A stretch of 64,000 bases of DNA from Batkoa obscura (GCA_030770535.1 JASVEC010000028.1:650765-714764); one strand, 5' to 3'. Shown: positions 12,701 through 28,638, numbered from the stretch's first letter. The notes: generated from the sequence alone by a model not told the origin. Numbers and translations: made by a program.

Positions 12701-13546
12701 TTAGGTAGAACAATTCATAATAATAGTAGCAGGAATTTATTGATATTTGTTTAGTTGTTGTTTTAGAAGTCGACCTAAATGCGATAATATATTGGAACAC
12801 ATTCCAGAAGACTATCAAAGTTATTTTTTAAACGAAAGTAATTTATTAGAGGCCAATAATTTCCAACTACCCTTTTTATTCCAAGATACTTTTTATCAGT
12901 CAAGTAAATTATTATTATTATTATTATTATTATTATTGTATACTAACTTAATATTCATTTACTATCCTTTATAGTTTTGTTTTATAAAATGGCCCTTAAA
13001 ACATGTCTTAACAACCAATTAAAACTACAAACGTATCATCGAGTGCTATTAGAGAGTCTATATGGGCTTCATTTTCCAAACTCAAAGTCAAGCCATTATT
13101 ATTTATCCAAGATTCGCACCTTTTCCCACAAATTAAAAGGGGATAAATTCATTTTAGTATCTAATGGTTTAGCTAATGTCAATACCATTGTACGTAAACT
13201 ACCTTATAAACAAGCACAACATCAACTTGGTACGAATAGTTCTGAACATTATCGTGAGTTAGGGACTAAAACTCGATCTTTAACTGACCCTTTAAGATCT
13301 TTTCCTTCAATGATGGATAAGATTTCAGCTACTGCTAGAAAGGTCACACCGACTAAAATTAAAATCCCTAAACCAGGAGCTGCTACACCTATGCTAAGTC
13401 CCATTTCACCATTGAGACCAGTTATCTCTGTTAAATCATCCAAAGAAAGTATGAAAGAACCCCAAAAAGAAACTAGTTCATCCGCAGGTCGTAAAAAACG
13501 TAGTTCTTTTATTAAGGTTACTCGTTTCTTTTCTTGGAATAGATGA
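9745..13546 (+). CDS. Rho guanine nucleotide exchange factor (DH-PH)
   Basis: Activates Rho/Cdc42-type GTPases by GDP release. The gene starts MLSSSSIKNAMSINLHPENE at 9745 and is split by about twelve short introns. The N-terminal third (to about 11070) is unrecognised; it includes KPEGAKRVGRPRSAT and a helical region with ENQQFSLKSWQQSINF. The DH (RhoGEF) domain lies at about 11080-11880: IIFQELLDSETKYV (CR1), FIKPLRSLADKG, then CR3 ALKDLLVMPVQRVPRYNLL and DYLRFTPKDDPEYDGLYKAL. A PH-like domain follows at about 11960-12400 (LFLLSDCLIITKRN, WIDLNGLEVLDAES, KARFYNELV). The C-terminal part is basic and Pro/Ser-rich (TPTKIKIPKPGAATP, GRKKRSSFIKVTRFF), fitting membrane or partner binding. The stop is TGA at 13544-13546. 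A run of about ten TTA triplets sits in the intron near 12906-12937. Confidence 0.85.
12903..12940. repeat. (ATT)n microsatellite in a RhoGEF intron
   Basis: About ten consecutive ATT/TTA triplets directly after an intron donor (TCAAGTAAATT) in the RhoGEF gene. Confidence 0.8.
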
Positions 13547-13788
13547 AAATTAAGTTAACAAATTTTATTAAAAACTAATTTTGTGATATCAATTATGTTT
13601 TAACAGTCTAATGAAAATTTTAAATTAAAAATAAATCGAATAAAAAGTTTACTCTTTAATAATTAATTTGAAAGTTGAACTATAAAAGAATACGTACAAG
13701 AGTAAACCATTCATTAGGGAACAAGGGAGAAGACTAAGAGAGAAGTAACAGTAAACAAAATAACACAAAAATAAATTACCCACTAGAA

Positions 13789-15666
13789 CTAATGAAATAG
13801 ATCAAATCGAACTTTGTTTTTACTTTTAGAAAAGCAATTCAATACATCTTTTTCATTTTTGATTAATGTGTAGAACTTTTCATACTCATGATTCAACGCT
13901 TTATCTTTAATTACTTTACTAAACGTTGGATTTTTACACATATTTTTTGATACTAAATAAAACAAGGCCAATGAAAACGTTACTTGTCCTGTAATCCAAG
14001 AACTTTGCTTAAGTGTAATAAAATGGTTAATTCCCAGTATGATTGTTTTAGATATATGCTCTGGTTGATCGTATTTAGGTACATGTCGAATAAGGAATAA
14101 TAAGCATCTTGATACCAACCCTAATCGCATATTATAATGTGTATCCGTACCAATAACAATATCATATGTAATCACTTTAGCTGCTTCTTCAATGGCTAGT
14201 TTCATATACTTATTATGTAACTTGTTCTTTTCCGGCTCTGTATTGGTTCTAAAATAAAGTACTAAAGAATAGACCCAATAAATACCATAAATGGAACGAA
14301 ATAAGATAAAATGGGCATGGCGTTCCAAAACATGATGTAACTCTTTAGGGGTACTTGCTTTGAGACATAAAAGTTTATTGGAATAATAGGTGCCTTTTTT
14401 ACGTAAAATTTCTGTTACTTCATCGATATGCTTATAAATTACTGAAGGCATTAATTGTTGATGCATTGCTTGAATCCGCCATAGATTGATTAAATTGAAT
14501 GTTTCGCCTTGTTGACTAGTACTTTCTGCTGTTATTAAACAACAGTAATCAGAAACAGTCGATAAATTTAAATTCATTTTCATTGTTTTTAAATATTGTT
14601 TATATACTGCTTTTGTGCTCGCTGTCTTGTATGGTTTTGCTCCATTAAGTGATACTAAACAAGGTACATCACACGACCAATTTAATATATAACTTAGATG
14701 AGTGATTGAGGTGTAAGCTAATTTCCTTTCAAGTATCAAGTTACTATCTAAATGTGTTGGTGAGCCACGATGTAATCCAAGTGAATAGGCCATATCTATA
14801 GCAACTGTATGAAGGTACCATAAACAAGACCTTACCCAACCATAGGATTGTAAACCTAAAGCGATGATAAGAAAAGCTTGTAAAGTATCAAATTGGTTTA
14901 ATGAATATTGTTTTTTAAATAAGCTATGTACTTTATATTCGAGATATAGCTTTAAGGTATTATTGAAAGTGTTAGATTCTAGATGAGATATACCAGAGAG
15001 ATAAACAGAACACAAAACGAGTTCAGTTCTAGGTCTAGAAAAAAAGGATTTTTTTGTAAAGAGAGGTATGAAAGGGTTAACAAATTTAAAAAAAGCGTCG
15101 ATACAATCCGAATAAATGCCCTTAATAGTGGATGTATTAAAATTGGGTTCTTTAATCATTAATGGAATTTTATTTTTTATTTTTGTTATATTATCAAACT
15201 TTTTTATTACTTCCATAAAGATGATATCGTTATCACCATTATCTTTTAAAGTTGGAAACTCAAATAAAGCTAAAAAGTTATTGATAATTCTTTTCCTTGG
15301 GAAGGAGTTAACAATGTTTAAAAATTCTTTGATTACTTGTGTTTCATCCGACACCACTTTAAAAAAAGTATGTTTAAAACTGGTTGGTTTGGTAATCAAC
15401 TGGTTTAATTTATTCTGTTGATTTCCATTTTCTTTGACATCTTCTTTATAGTCTAATATAACAAACTCTTCTTTATTTTGTATCTTAAAACTATTGATAT
15501 ATCTTTCTACTTCTGGTTTGATCTTTTTATGTGTCTTTAATGCCCGCTCATAATTACATTCAATATCCAAATGTTCACATGACTTACAAATCGGTATATC
15601 TCTAGAGCATCCTAATCCTCTTTTTGCGCATTGGTCACAACGGTTTGGCATAAGTAAAGAATTCAT
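13789..15666 (-). CDS. Zn2Cys6 fungal transcription factor
   Basis: Single-exon 625-residue DNA-binding regulator, nuclear by family. The binuclear zinc cluster lies at residues 10-37 with the pattern C-X2-C-X6-C-X6-C-X2-C-X6-C (CDQCAKRGLGC, CKSCEHLDIEC), close to the N-terminus as is usual. A basic linker (ALKTHKKIK) and a variable region follow. The fungal middle homology region is at about residues 185-400: DAFFKFVNPFIPLFTKKSFF, LHTVAIDMAYSLGLHRGSP, ERKLAYTSITHLSYILNWS. The target pathway cannot be told. It starts at ATG 15666-15664 and stops with TAG at 13791-13789. It is convergent with the RhoGEF across a 240-bp gap. Absence of introns contrasts with neighbouring genes and may reflect a recent or retro-copied origin, which is inference. 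Confidence 0.93.
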   Translation of the reverse strand: MNSLLMPNRCDQCAKRGLGCSRDIPICKSCEHLDIECNYERALKTHKKIKPEVERYINSFKIQNKEEFVILDYKEDVKENGNQQNKLNQLITKPTSFKHTFFKVVSDETQVIKEFLNIVNSFPRKRIINNFLALFEFPTLKDNGDNDIIFMEVIKKFDNITKIKNKIPLMIKEPNFNTSTIKGIYSDCIDAFFKFVNPFIPLFTKKSFFSRPRTELVLCSVYLSGISHLESNTFNNTLKLYLEYKVHSLFKKQYSLNQFDTLQAFLIIALGLQSYGWVRSCLWYLHTVAIDMAYSLGLHRGSPTHLDSNLILERKLAYTSITHLSYILNWSCDVPCLVSLNGAKPYKTASTKAVYKQYLKTMKMNLNLSTVSDYCCLITAESTSQQGETFNLINLWRIQAMHQQLMPSVIYKHIDEVTEILRKKGTYYSNKLLCLKASTPKELHHVLERHAHFILFRSIYGIYWVYSLVLYFRTNTEPEKNKLHNKYMKLAIEEAAKVITYDIVIGTDTHYNMRLGLVSRCLLFLIRHVPKYDQPEHISKTIILGINHFITLKQSSWITGQVTFSLALFYLVSKNMCKNPTFSKVIKDKALNHEYEKFYTLIKNEKDVLNCFSKSKNKVRFDLFH

Positions 15667-17519
15667 TGTTTTTAGTTTAACTTTAAAATAACGAAAAGGT
15701 GATTTTATTTTATTTTAAATCTAAAATAATATGAAGATAAAATAGCAATGAGTCAATAAAAAATGTAAAACATTTGTAGCTTGGAGTAATGAAAATTTTT
15801 AAGCCAATTATTTTTGAATCACAATTCACTAAGTTTCAATATGTCTTATTTTAGCTTTATTCTTTACTTGTGTTCTGTTTCTTGTTCGATGCTTCTTTGT
15901 TTATTTGGAAGGTATAACTGTCCTATTTTGAATAAGCTGTTGTAGTTGTTTATTTTCTATTTCTACCAGTTTATTCTGGTTACCTCGACCTGTTTTTACT
16001 AAAAATGTAATAGTATTAATTTAATGATTATTTTAGCTCGACTTTATTGATTTTTAATATTCATAAAAAAGATAGTACATGGTTGCCACATTACCAATAA
16101 AAGCGTTAATGATACTAACTTTTATGACACTAACTTATTTTATGTATTAATATTATATTTTGATATGTTGTATTGTATAGGTTTATTTACTTGAACAGAT
16201 TTATACGATTACAAATAATACAATGCTGCATTAATAAAATTTCAATTTTAATTGGAGAAATTTCAGCTCATGATAAAAACCCAAAGACCCTTTTTAAAAG
16301 TATGCTTAAATCTAGTCATGGAATTTTTACAGATTGTTTACCAACAAAATAAGCTTATAAAATAATAGGCTAAAGAATTCAAGTTGCTAATATTGAAATT
16401 AAATGGAACAGGAGATGACATTTCCTAATCTTAAAATTATTTAGTTTCAAAGTTTATTTTAAAATTGTTATATTAGACTATATTAGGATGTTGTAAATTT
16501 TTTATAGATAAAAGCTTATCTATTTTATAAAAAAAGAAGAAAAACTTTATTCGAAACATTGATAAAACATCTTTTTATACCCTTCAAAAGCGGAAGATAG
16601 TAAGAGTGGATTCCAAGTACAATTTAATAGCAAATAAATAAAAAAAAGCAAATAAATTATCAATAAACTCATGAACTAGAACTTAAAAAGGGCAAAAGAG
16701 CATGTAGTTTAAGCCTTAAATTCCAACCCTTTCTAGTGTCATTATAATTATAAACCATTTTAGTTGTTGAACTTAAACCATTAAACATGGAAGCGATATA
16801 AGAAAAAGTAAAAACAAAAAAGATCAAATTCAAACTAAATAAATAAACAATGAAATGAATTAACCAGGGATGAAAGACCAATTGAAGTGGATAGGTTACT
16901 ATCTTTTGTAAGCTTAACATAAATCGCTTCTCTCCTTTCAGTTTACTATCGCTTAAGTTGGGATTCATTTTTGTAAAAAGTAAATTGAGAAATTTATAGT
17001 CGGTTTTTATTAACGTTGAATTTTAAGGGGTTGACCAATGAAATTTGGTTTCAATAATAGTTGGGTAGTTATTGGATTTAAAGTTGGCAGTGAATGGTAA
17101 CTAAATGCGTACTTATTTTTAAAATATTAAAAATAAACTCATTTTATAATTCATTAATAAAATATAGTTCTAATTATTTTTAATGAATTTTGTTATTTTT
17201 CAATTACGTTCTAACATTTTTATAGTTTAATTAGCAATTTTAATATAAAATAAAAGCAGTCACTTTTCTGAATTAATTTTTTCATTGCACAATTTTCTAC
17301 ATTTAGTAAAACTTGAGCTTAATCTCTCATTTTGTTTGAGATAAGTGATTTTAGTTCAACAATGATTGGCTCTACTAAGATATTAGCAAAAGGCTTAAAC
17401 ACTCAACTAAGTTAACGAGCATGATAACAAAGCAATCAAGACCCAAAAATAAGTTAAACATCTTTTAAAATTAAAAAACTCAACGATAATAAAAAAAGAA
17501 AGTTTTAATTGAATGAAAC
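15667..17519. other. Intergenic between the zinc-cluster gene and ATG4
   Basis: 1.85 kb, AT-rich. The only plausible coding segment is the small minus-strand frame at 16669-16968, listed separately. The rest shows no gene or repeat. Confidence 0.5.
16669..16968 (-). CDS. Small predicted membrane protein, 99 aa (hypothetical)
   Basis: An ATG-started frame (MNPNLSDSKLKGEKRF) with a more balanced base composition than its surroundings. Residues about 24-64 form one or two hydrophobic segments (VYLFSLNLIFFVFTFSYIA), followed by a polar loop (KMVYNYNDTRKGW) and a short end (LPFLSSSS). No family is recognised. It could equally be one exon of a longer gene or a chance frame, as no flanking exons with conserved motifs were seen. 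Confidence 0.4.
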   Translation of the reverse strand: MNPNLSDSKLKGEKRFMLSLQKIVTYPLQLVFHPWLIHFIVYLFSLNLIFFVFTFSYIASMFNGLSSTTKMVYNYNDTRKGWNLRLKLHALLPFLSSSS

Positions 17520-19245
17520 ATGTCGATTAAAGCAGAAAGTATTAATTCAAAATCGGAAGGTTCTGTTGAAAAAGTATTAGAAGACGCAAAAGGGATGGCA
17601 AACTCGTTATCTTTAAGAATAAGTAATTGGTGGAACGCATTATTACCAGTTAATCAAGATATTAGTCCAACACCAAAAAATAATAACTTATCTCAAACAG
17701 ATATAGAAATTAAAAGTTTAGAAGCTTTAAGGAACTCTTGGTATTCAAGTAAAGAAAAAAAGAGATTGTCAAATACTTCAATTGCTTCCAATGGAACAAG
17801 TTCTCAATCAAACGAGGGCGAATATGCTACTATTTGGTTATTAGGAAAAGATTATAAGATACTTGCTCAAGATTTAGTTAATGGCAACTTTGATGCTTTT
17901 CAACCTTTATTAGAAGACTTTCAAGCTCAACCTTGGTTCACTTATCGTCACCATTTTCAAACTTTATTACCTTCAACTTATACGACTGACTCTGGATGGG
18001 GTTGTATGCTAAGAAGTGGACAATGCTTATTAGGACAAACATTCTTTCGTAGGGAGTTGGGGAGAGGTAAATGGATTTGTGATTTTAGAAACTTAAACAT
18101 TAAATTTTATAGATTGGAGACTTAGAGATAATAAAGATGAAAAAGTTGGAATGAAATACAAAAAAGTAAAATATAAAATATAAAATAGTTAAGTTAAAGG
18201 TAGATTAAAAGAAATTACTAGGTATTATCTTGGTTTTTAGATGAGATGTCAACCAACAGTCCGTATTCTATTCATAGAATTGCATTATTAGGGAAACAAT
18301 ATAAAAAAGAAATTGGAGATTGGTTTGGACCACATACTATGGCATTAGTTATAAAGTAAGACAATTCTTAGTTATAATAGAAATAATAACGTTTACTTTT
18401 AAAAAAGATCTTTGGTATTGGATCATGAAGATATTGATTTAAATGTATATATTAATACAGAAGGCACGATTTATAAATCAGAGATATTATCACCTAATTT
18501 AGCTTCAAGTGCTTATGAGGGTATGTCCAATTCTTTTAATGACAAATCAATAGCTACTGAGGCTGGATTTACACCTACGCTGATCTTATTACCAATAAGG
18601 CTTGGTGTGGAAACTTTGAATTCTGTTTATCATGTTGCTTTGAAGGTAAGTTGTAACTCAGAATCAAAATATGATTAGTTTATTGATACTTTTATTTCAG
18701 AGTTATTTTGGATTTCCTCAGATTGTTGGAATTGCTGGGTAAGTTTAGTCATATTTATTGATGTTTTAAAGTTTAATATATTTATAGTGGTAAACCAAAA
18801 TCATCGTTGTATTTTATGGGATTCGAAGGTAATTTGGTATATTCCTTTGTAGAAGTTAAATGTTAATTTTATTTTATTAGATGACAATATCATCTATTCT
18901 GATCCTCATCATTCTCGGCCTGCATTAGCAAGTAAAAACATAGATGAATATAATTATGAAGTAATATACGTAAACAATCGAATAGCAAAACAGATTAATA
19001 ACATATATTATTAGGATTTTTTAAGCTATCATTGTGAATTACCGAATAAGATTAATATAGCACAATTAGATCCATGCATGCTATTAGGCTTCTATTGTGA
19101 TAGTCAAAAAGAGTTTTTAGATTTTTGTCAACGATCGGAAGAATTAGCCAAATATACAACACCTATATTTCGAGTTTATGATCAGAAACCAGTTTATTTA
19201 GATGATTTTAATATGGAACCCGATTCCGATGATGATCAATTTTAA
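17520..19245 (+). CDS. ATG4: Autophagy cysteine protease ATG4
   Basis: Cleaves Atg8 at its C-terminal Gly before lipidation and later delipidates it; cytosolic, peptidase family C54. The first exon codes a disordered Ser/Asn-rich N-terminus, then IWLLGKDY, then PWFTYRHHFQTLLPST. Next comes the catalytic motif TTDSGWGCMLRSGQ with Cys162. Later exons give YSIHRIALLGKQYKKEIGDW, FGPHTMALVIK, TLILLPIRLGVETLN, YHVALK, FGFPQIVGIAG, GKPKSSLYFMGF and YSDPHHSRPA, which carries the Asp/His of the triad. An acidic tail (DDFNMEPDSDDDQF) ends at TAA 19243-19245. At least six introns are visible, including a tiny one at about 18067-18112 after FFRRELGR. The overall length, about 430 residues, is normal for the family. 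Confidence 0.93.
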
Positions 19246-19870
19246 TATGAACTTATGGATTTCTTGTGTATAGTTTAGTGCCGGTGTATTAGCAACCTTT
19301 TCCTATTTATATAGTAGCAGTAATATATATATTTGTATTATATTTTTTGTACCTTTTTGAACTTTTTTGTCTTATAATTGGGAGTTTTTAATTTATTTTA
19401 GTTGCTAATTAAGCTTTAATTTGATATTATAAAGCGTAAGTATGATTAGATAGTTATAAAGTATTATTATTTTGTTTGAGTGCTATGATAACACTCATTG
19501 TACTTGTATTCTTATTGTTTTAAATCATAAATTAATAAAAAAAATACAATGTGCTTAAATTACTTGTTTGCAAAAGTTGATCGTATTTTTTTTAACAAAG
19601 GTATTAAAACAGGTGATATTTAAACTTTAAATATTTATAAAATTAATTTGATATATAAAAGTTGTTTATGAGATAGCTTTGATAGTAATAATAAATTAAA
19701 TTGATGCATTTTGTCTCTATTTTTAGCTTGAGAAAAATGATGTAGCAAATAAATGATCAAACTTTAAAAATGATTGAATCATAAAGAAAAAAAATATCAA
19801 AAAAAGTATTTTAGATTAAACTTTAAAAACTAAAAGATTTCTTTCTTTACATTATTAAGAAATAAAAAAA
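19246..19870. other. Intergenic spacer
   Basis: About 620 bp of AT-rich DNA between ATG4 and the nucleoporin gene. Nothing further is seen. Confidence 0.5.
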
Positions 19871-22800
19871 ATGAAGCAATTAAAAGAAACACGCTTGCGA
19901 TTGGAAGACATAGCTTCTAATGGTTGTCCAATGAAGAGTTTGTATCTAGATAAAACAGAAGCTGAGATAGAAACTGGAATGGAATGGAATCGACCTGAAC
20001 TAATTGAACCGTTAAACAACGATTATTTTGAGTTAAAGATTGATCAAGTGATAGTTAAATTCTACATCAAAGTAGGAAGTGATAAAGATAGCCTAACCAT
20101 ATCAATAATCGAACAAAAGAGGGATTTGAATAGTAGTGATTTATTTGAACAAGAAGTAATGTCTGAATCAACGACTAATGAAGTACCCTTAGTTACTCAG
20201 TTAAAAGTGCATTTCAACAGCAGTAAAGTATTAAAATACCAAATAGAGTATGATCAACGTCATTGCTATCTTATGTGTTTATTGGATAGTTTAGAATACC
20301 AATTTTTTGAACTTAATTTAACATCTGTACCAACCGTTGGATTTAAAGAACCATTGTTATTGAAGCAGCATAGTATTTATTTAAAAAGGTATTCTGTATT
20401 TGAAATTAAATATTTTGGTATTGTGGATTTAAACTCATTTGTAGTTTGTAATCAAAATTTTCAATTAATTTATTTTCAACTTAATTTAGATAATGGTAAC
20501 TTATATTTATTTTAATCTGCTTTATTTTTTATTTTTATTTTTATCTTAGGAATAATTAGCTTTAAAGAATTAAAGATACCTTTTGATTTTAATTTTAATG
20601 GTTTGGTTCGTGCTTTCAATTTAAGAAATAGTACCATTAATAATAATACTCAAAATCAAGTGATTCAACATAGTAATATTATGGATTGTGAAGGTAATAT
20701 TAATAAAATAATTACGTTACATTGTGATGGTAAATTAAGGGTGTGGGATTTAAAGGAACAAGTTATTGTATTTCATTATCAAATTGAGCAATTCAATTAT
20801 CAAAATAATCAAATGAATATATATTTTCATCAAAATATATATTATCTAATCGTAAGTGATAGGAATGAAAAACAAAAAGTTCAATTTTTTGTTTATAAAT
20901 TTCAAATTAGTCATATGGAGGCTGTTCACTCATTTCATTTATTAGATAAAGTAAATTATTTTAATTTAATTCAATTAAATAATCCAAAAAATAATTGTAA
21001 TATTAATGTAATAGACTTTATACTTTTATTTAATAATAGTGCAATTCAATTATATGGGTTGTTTGAAATCAATCAATTAAGGTATGTTAATAGTATTAAT
21101 ATCAATAATTATTATAGTCAACAATATAATAACAGTAATGACAATATGATTGATACAAATGATAGTATAATAATCAACGAACAAATTATAAATAATAATA
21201 ATAATGAATGGAATTCAATTATATTAGAAAATTCATTAGAATTAAGGATTGAAAAAAAGATTGAACAAATCAAAACACAAAAAAAGATTGAAAATAATAT
21301 ACTTGAATTTTTGTTTGAGTTATCTACATTTGGTTCCTTTATTTTACGAGATACTTATCAACAATTTATATTAAAATATAATATTAATCATTTTCAATTA
21401 ATGAGTCATGCAATTAATAATAATAATGAATCAATTTATTTAAATATTATTAAAGCAATGAGTTATTTGTTTGACTTAGAATCAAGTAATAATAATAATG
21501 AAGATAATATAGAAAGTATTAAAGAGAACATTTGGATTAAATTCTTAAAGTGTAGTTTAATTAGTTCAAAAAAATATGGATTACCGATTAAATTTTATTT
21601 TAATCGTGTTATAAATAATGAATTAACAATTAATAATAATAACAATCAATCATCATATTTACCCAAATTAATTTATAATGATGGTTTAAGTTTATTTTCA
21701 ACAATTAGTTATAGTGAATTTTTATATTATCAATTATTTAATAATCAGTTATTTAATTTAATTCATTTATTTCAATTTAATATAAACCAACAACAAGAAA
21801 TCATTATTAATATTGAAGATTATAATAACAGTTATATGAATATAAATAATAGTAATAATGAAATAACTATTAATGGATATACATCGAATATTAATTTAAA
21901 TCAAGATTTAATTAGTTATATGAAATTAATAGAAGTAATTGAACAAAGTATTAATGAAATACAATTACAATTAATTGAATCTCAATTAATCGAGTTATTA
22001 ATTAAAAATCAAGAATTTAATTTAAATTTTATAGATATTATTCAATATTCAATATTAAAATGGAAAGAAAATAATCACCTATTTTTAAATTTAGAATTAG
22101 AATTGATATCCATATCTAATAATATTCATCATTTATCTATTCATCAATTTTTATTGGAGTATTTATTTAATATCACTAATGACCAAGAAGTTAATAGTAA
22201 TAATAATAATGAAGATGAAAGTAATGAAGATTTAATTGTTAATAGTTTATTAGAATTAAGTGAATTAAATTATTCAATTTATAGTAAATTAAATAGTCAA
22301 AGTAAATTAAGCCCAATTATAATAATTTTATTGATTATTATTAATAATAGTCAACAATTAAAAATAAATTTAAAATTAGAAGAGGAAGAATTTAATATAT
22401 TAAATTCAATTCGATATTCAACTGTTTTAATGGGAGTATATCATTTATTTTTTAAACCATTAATATTACATCAAAATCATCAAATTAATGGAGAGACTAG
22501 TCAAAGTTTAATTCAATATAATAATAGTCAAGAAAATCAAATGTTAATATATAATTCAATTAAAGATATTCAGCATTCTACTTTATTTTTTGATTACTTC
22601 AAAAAGAAAGGAATAGAAATTCAATTAATGAAAGATCCCAAATTATTTATTAAACAGTTATTAAATTATTTTATATTTAAAAAAGAAGAATCAAATAATC
22701 CATTTTATTTAATCAACGATCAAAAGACAGTAAATCCAATTTCATTATTTTTAGCAGATTTAATTAAATATCTAATTTATAACAATTATTTTGGTCATTC

Positions 22801-24803
22801 AATCTTATTATCATTATTATGTGGTAATTATTTTTATTTTTATTGGATTCAAGGGATTATGTTTTATTTAAAAAAAGATTATTCTAAAAGTTTTGAGTAT
22901 TTTAAGGATGCTATTAATTTATATAGTGATTATAACAATAATAACATTAATAATAATTTATTATTAATTAATTTAGTACAAATCCAATTACCTTCATTTC
23001 ACTGCAATATTAATTCATCGTATTTTTTTTATTTATTAGCTAAAAAATATTATGAAGATGGAATAATAGAATATGCTAATTTAATTATGGAACAATCAAT
23101 TAGTTTATTTTTAGATGAAATTAAAACAACGGATGAAGATATAATAGAAAAACAAACAAATGAATATTATTATTTTAAATTTGAGTTACAAATTGAATTA
23201 AAAAAATATGATAGTGCAGTTAATTTTATTCCATTAATTAAAAATCCAATAATCAAAAAAAAATGTATTCAAATATTATTAAATCATATTGTTGAATATC
23301 AATTAAATTTTGATTTAATTTATATTTCAACAGAAAGAGAATTTATTTTATTATTATTATGGGAAAAATTGATTCACTTAATTAACAAAAATAAAGAAAC
23401 GGAAATAATAGAACAATGGTTTAGTGGTATATTACAATTTTATTTATTAAATTTAGATTATATGGAAGGTAAAACATTACTTTTTATAATAAATAATATA
23501 ATAATTAAATATTAATATCTCTATTTTTGTTAGCTGCTACCACTTTATTTCATCAAATTATTTATTATTTTACACAATTATCTAAAGAATTTCGAGAATT
23601 TACTATTATTTTACAAAAAATGTTAAAGAATTTTAAAGTGATTGTAGAAATTATTGAACAAACTAATTTATCACTCAATTATTTTAAAATTAAAAATGAA
23701 TTTTTAGAAGAGTATCAAACGTACATGTTAAATTATATTAATGAATTTGAGAAAGAAAGTAAATATTTTATTTTATTTTATTTTATTTTATTTTGATATA
23801 TGAAGAATAATATTAATAAAAGTGATTTTTAGGCTTACCCAATAGAATTGTGTCATTCCAAATGGTATTAAAATATTGTGCGTTGGTACAAAGTAGTTTA
23901 AAATTATATAACAATTCAATTTATGAAATTAAAAGTAAGATTGATTATTAACTACTATTGATGATAATAATATTAATGTATTTATATATTTGTTAGAAAA
24001 CCAATTATTAACATATAATGAAGTTATTGAAGGTTATTGCTTATTAAAAAATTATACTACTTGTTTTCAATTAACTCAATTATTTGAACAAAAATTAACA
24101 AAGGTATTTTTTATGATGATTGAAAATGTAAAGCAGTTAATAGAAGAAAAGTAAGTTTATTTAATTATAATTATAATTATATTAATAATATTAATTTAAT
24201 GATGTAGAAATAACAAAAAGGATAATTTAATAAAAGAAAAAAAAGAAAAAGAATTATTAAAACTATTAGAATTGATCAAAGTTGAATTAAAAAAACAAAA
24301 TGAATCAGAATATTATATTTTATTAATTCAACAATTATTGCAAGATCAAATAATGAATATAAAAGATGATTTCGTAATTAATATATTAAATGAACTATAT
24401 GTAAGCTATTATTAATAATTATTTATTATTCTATTTTATATGGTGATTGTTATATTAATTAATTTTATTTTTTTAATTTTTTTAATAGGAACTGGATTTT
24501 AACCAATTGATACGTTTATTAATTTCATATAATTATTTGGAAATTGGGCTAAAATTTATGGTAGATAAAATGAATTTTATATTATCCAATAATAATCTTA
24601 AACTTGGTTTACCAATTCTTTGTTGCGATTTATTATATAATAGTTTAAAATTAAATAATGTAAGTTTTATTTTTATTATAAAATTTTTTAATGAATAAAA
24701 ATTAATAAATTATTTTTTATTTTTTTAGGATATTGAATTATTAAATCAATTTGAAGAGAAGATTAATTTACCATTAAAATTAAAAATGAAAGATTTGGAA
24801 TAA
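19871..24803 (+). CDS. NUP120: Nucleoporin of the Y complex, NUP120/NUP160-like
   Basis: Likely scaffold subunit of the nuclear-pore Y complex. It starts MKQLKETRLRLEDIASNG. An N-terminal beta-propeller-like part contains IITLHCDGKLRVWDLKEQ, as in a degenerate WD blade. A very long alpha-helical part follows, with TPR-like helix pairs (YFYWIQGIMFYLKKDYSKSF, KYYEDGIIEYANLIMEQ), and the C-terminal region reads DYMEAATTLFHQIIYYF. The protein, about 1480 residues, has many Asn runs coded by AAT repeats. Introns include one at about 20495-20550, one at about 23467-23531, and several AT-rich ones in the last kilobase. The stop is TAA 24801-24803, only 80 bp before a MITE. The assignment rests on architecture and the C-terminal AA..LY-like motif; NUP133 or another solenoid scaffold protein is less likely but not excluded. 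Confidence 0.62.
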
Positions 24804-24882
24804 ATAAAACAAACAGAGTAGGAAATATACTATATTTTATTATATCAATAAAAATATAGAAATAAAACTATTATTGTAAATT

Positions 24883-24991
24883 ATATGGGGATGTATTTTT
24901 TTTGTTTAAGAATTTCACTAACAATCTTTCCACTCAAATAATGCTTAAAAAATGGGAAAAGTAATGTAACAAAAAAAAAACATCACCATAT
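24883..24991 (-). mobile_element. 107-bp palindrome-ended MITE, copy 3
   Basis: Ends ATATGGGGATG and CATCACCATAT, 109 bp, inverted orientation. It occupies most of the 227-bp gap between the convergent 3' ends of NUP120-like and ARG5,6, so it may supply 3'-end sequence to one of them. Confidence 0.85.
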
Positions 24992-25030
24992 CTTTATTTT
25001 ATTATCTTTTATATTGTTTATAATAATAAA

Positions 25031-27675
<2,645 letters not shown>

Positions 27676-28603
27676 TGTAATTAAATTCTAAGTTGAAAAA
27701 TTGACAATTTTATAAAAGAAATAAAAAATTATTTTGATAAATGAAACAAGCGACTTGTTTTTATATGATTCATATCCCTTTTATCATCTTTATCCTTTTT
27801 ATCTTATCTTATTATTCATACTTGTATAATTAAATTATGATTTGTTATCTTTTTTAAGATAGGTTTTAGCTTAACATTTTGGATTGTTTGATTGTATGCC
27901 ATCGGTAATTTATGACAATGAGTGAAAATTGATAAGGCCACGTCATGTTATTCTTTGTATCATTTTTAGCGGATGGTTTTTAAGCTTCTAAGAATTAAAG
28001 ATCTGATTGTTAATTTTTTTTGTAAACAAGTAAATTGATTTTTGATTAAAAGTTGGTTAAAGGCTATTTATTTTAAAATCAATAGTGAACGGTTATAAGG
28101 TTAAGATTCTATGATAAGCTCAATGTCAAGAGTTAGTTTGATTTTTTTACAAAATCATAAAATCTTTGGAGTATTTATAGTTTTGAATAACTTTATTATT
28201 ATTAACTTAGTCACTTTTTATAATACATTTTTAATTCAATGAATTATTGATTATGCTTAATACTTTGATAATGATTTAATGGGGTTAAGGAATGCATTTA
28301 ACTTTTATAATTTCAATCTTATATTACCTTTAAGTCTTCTTCTATATTATTGCCTAACTTTTATATCCTAAGTTTCTTTTAGGAATAAAACACTTAGGAA
28401 AAGAATTTTTAAGACTTTAACAATACATCAAGTATATAGTGTTCAACTTATTACATTTCAAGAAAAATATTTAAACAAGCTTCTAAATTTTTTTAGTAAT
28501 AATTTGAAGCAAAAGTAAATAAAAGATAAAATATCACAACATAAATCAAAACAGTTATGTAAAGCTATTATAATTTTTATATAAATTTTTACGCTTTGTT
28601 TTC

Positions 28604-28638
28604 TTTATATTAAATTTATATTAAATTTATATTAAATT
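28604..28638. repeat. 11-bp tandem repeat, three units
   Basis: TTTATATTAAA repeated about three times without interruption. Confidence 0.75.

Noticed and set aside
13249-13443. Minus-strand frame at the end of the RhoGEF
   Set aside because: Lies wholly in the antisense of a coding exon.
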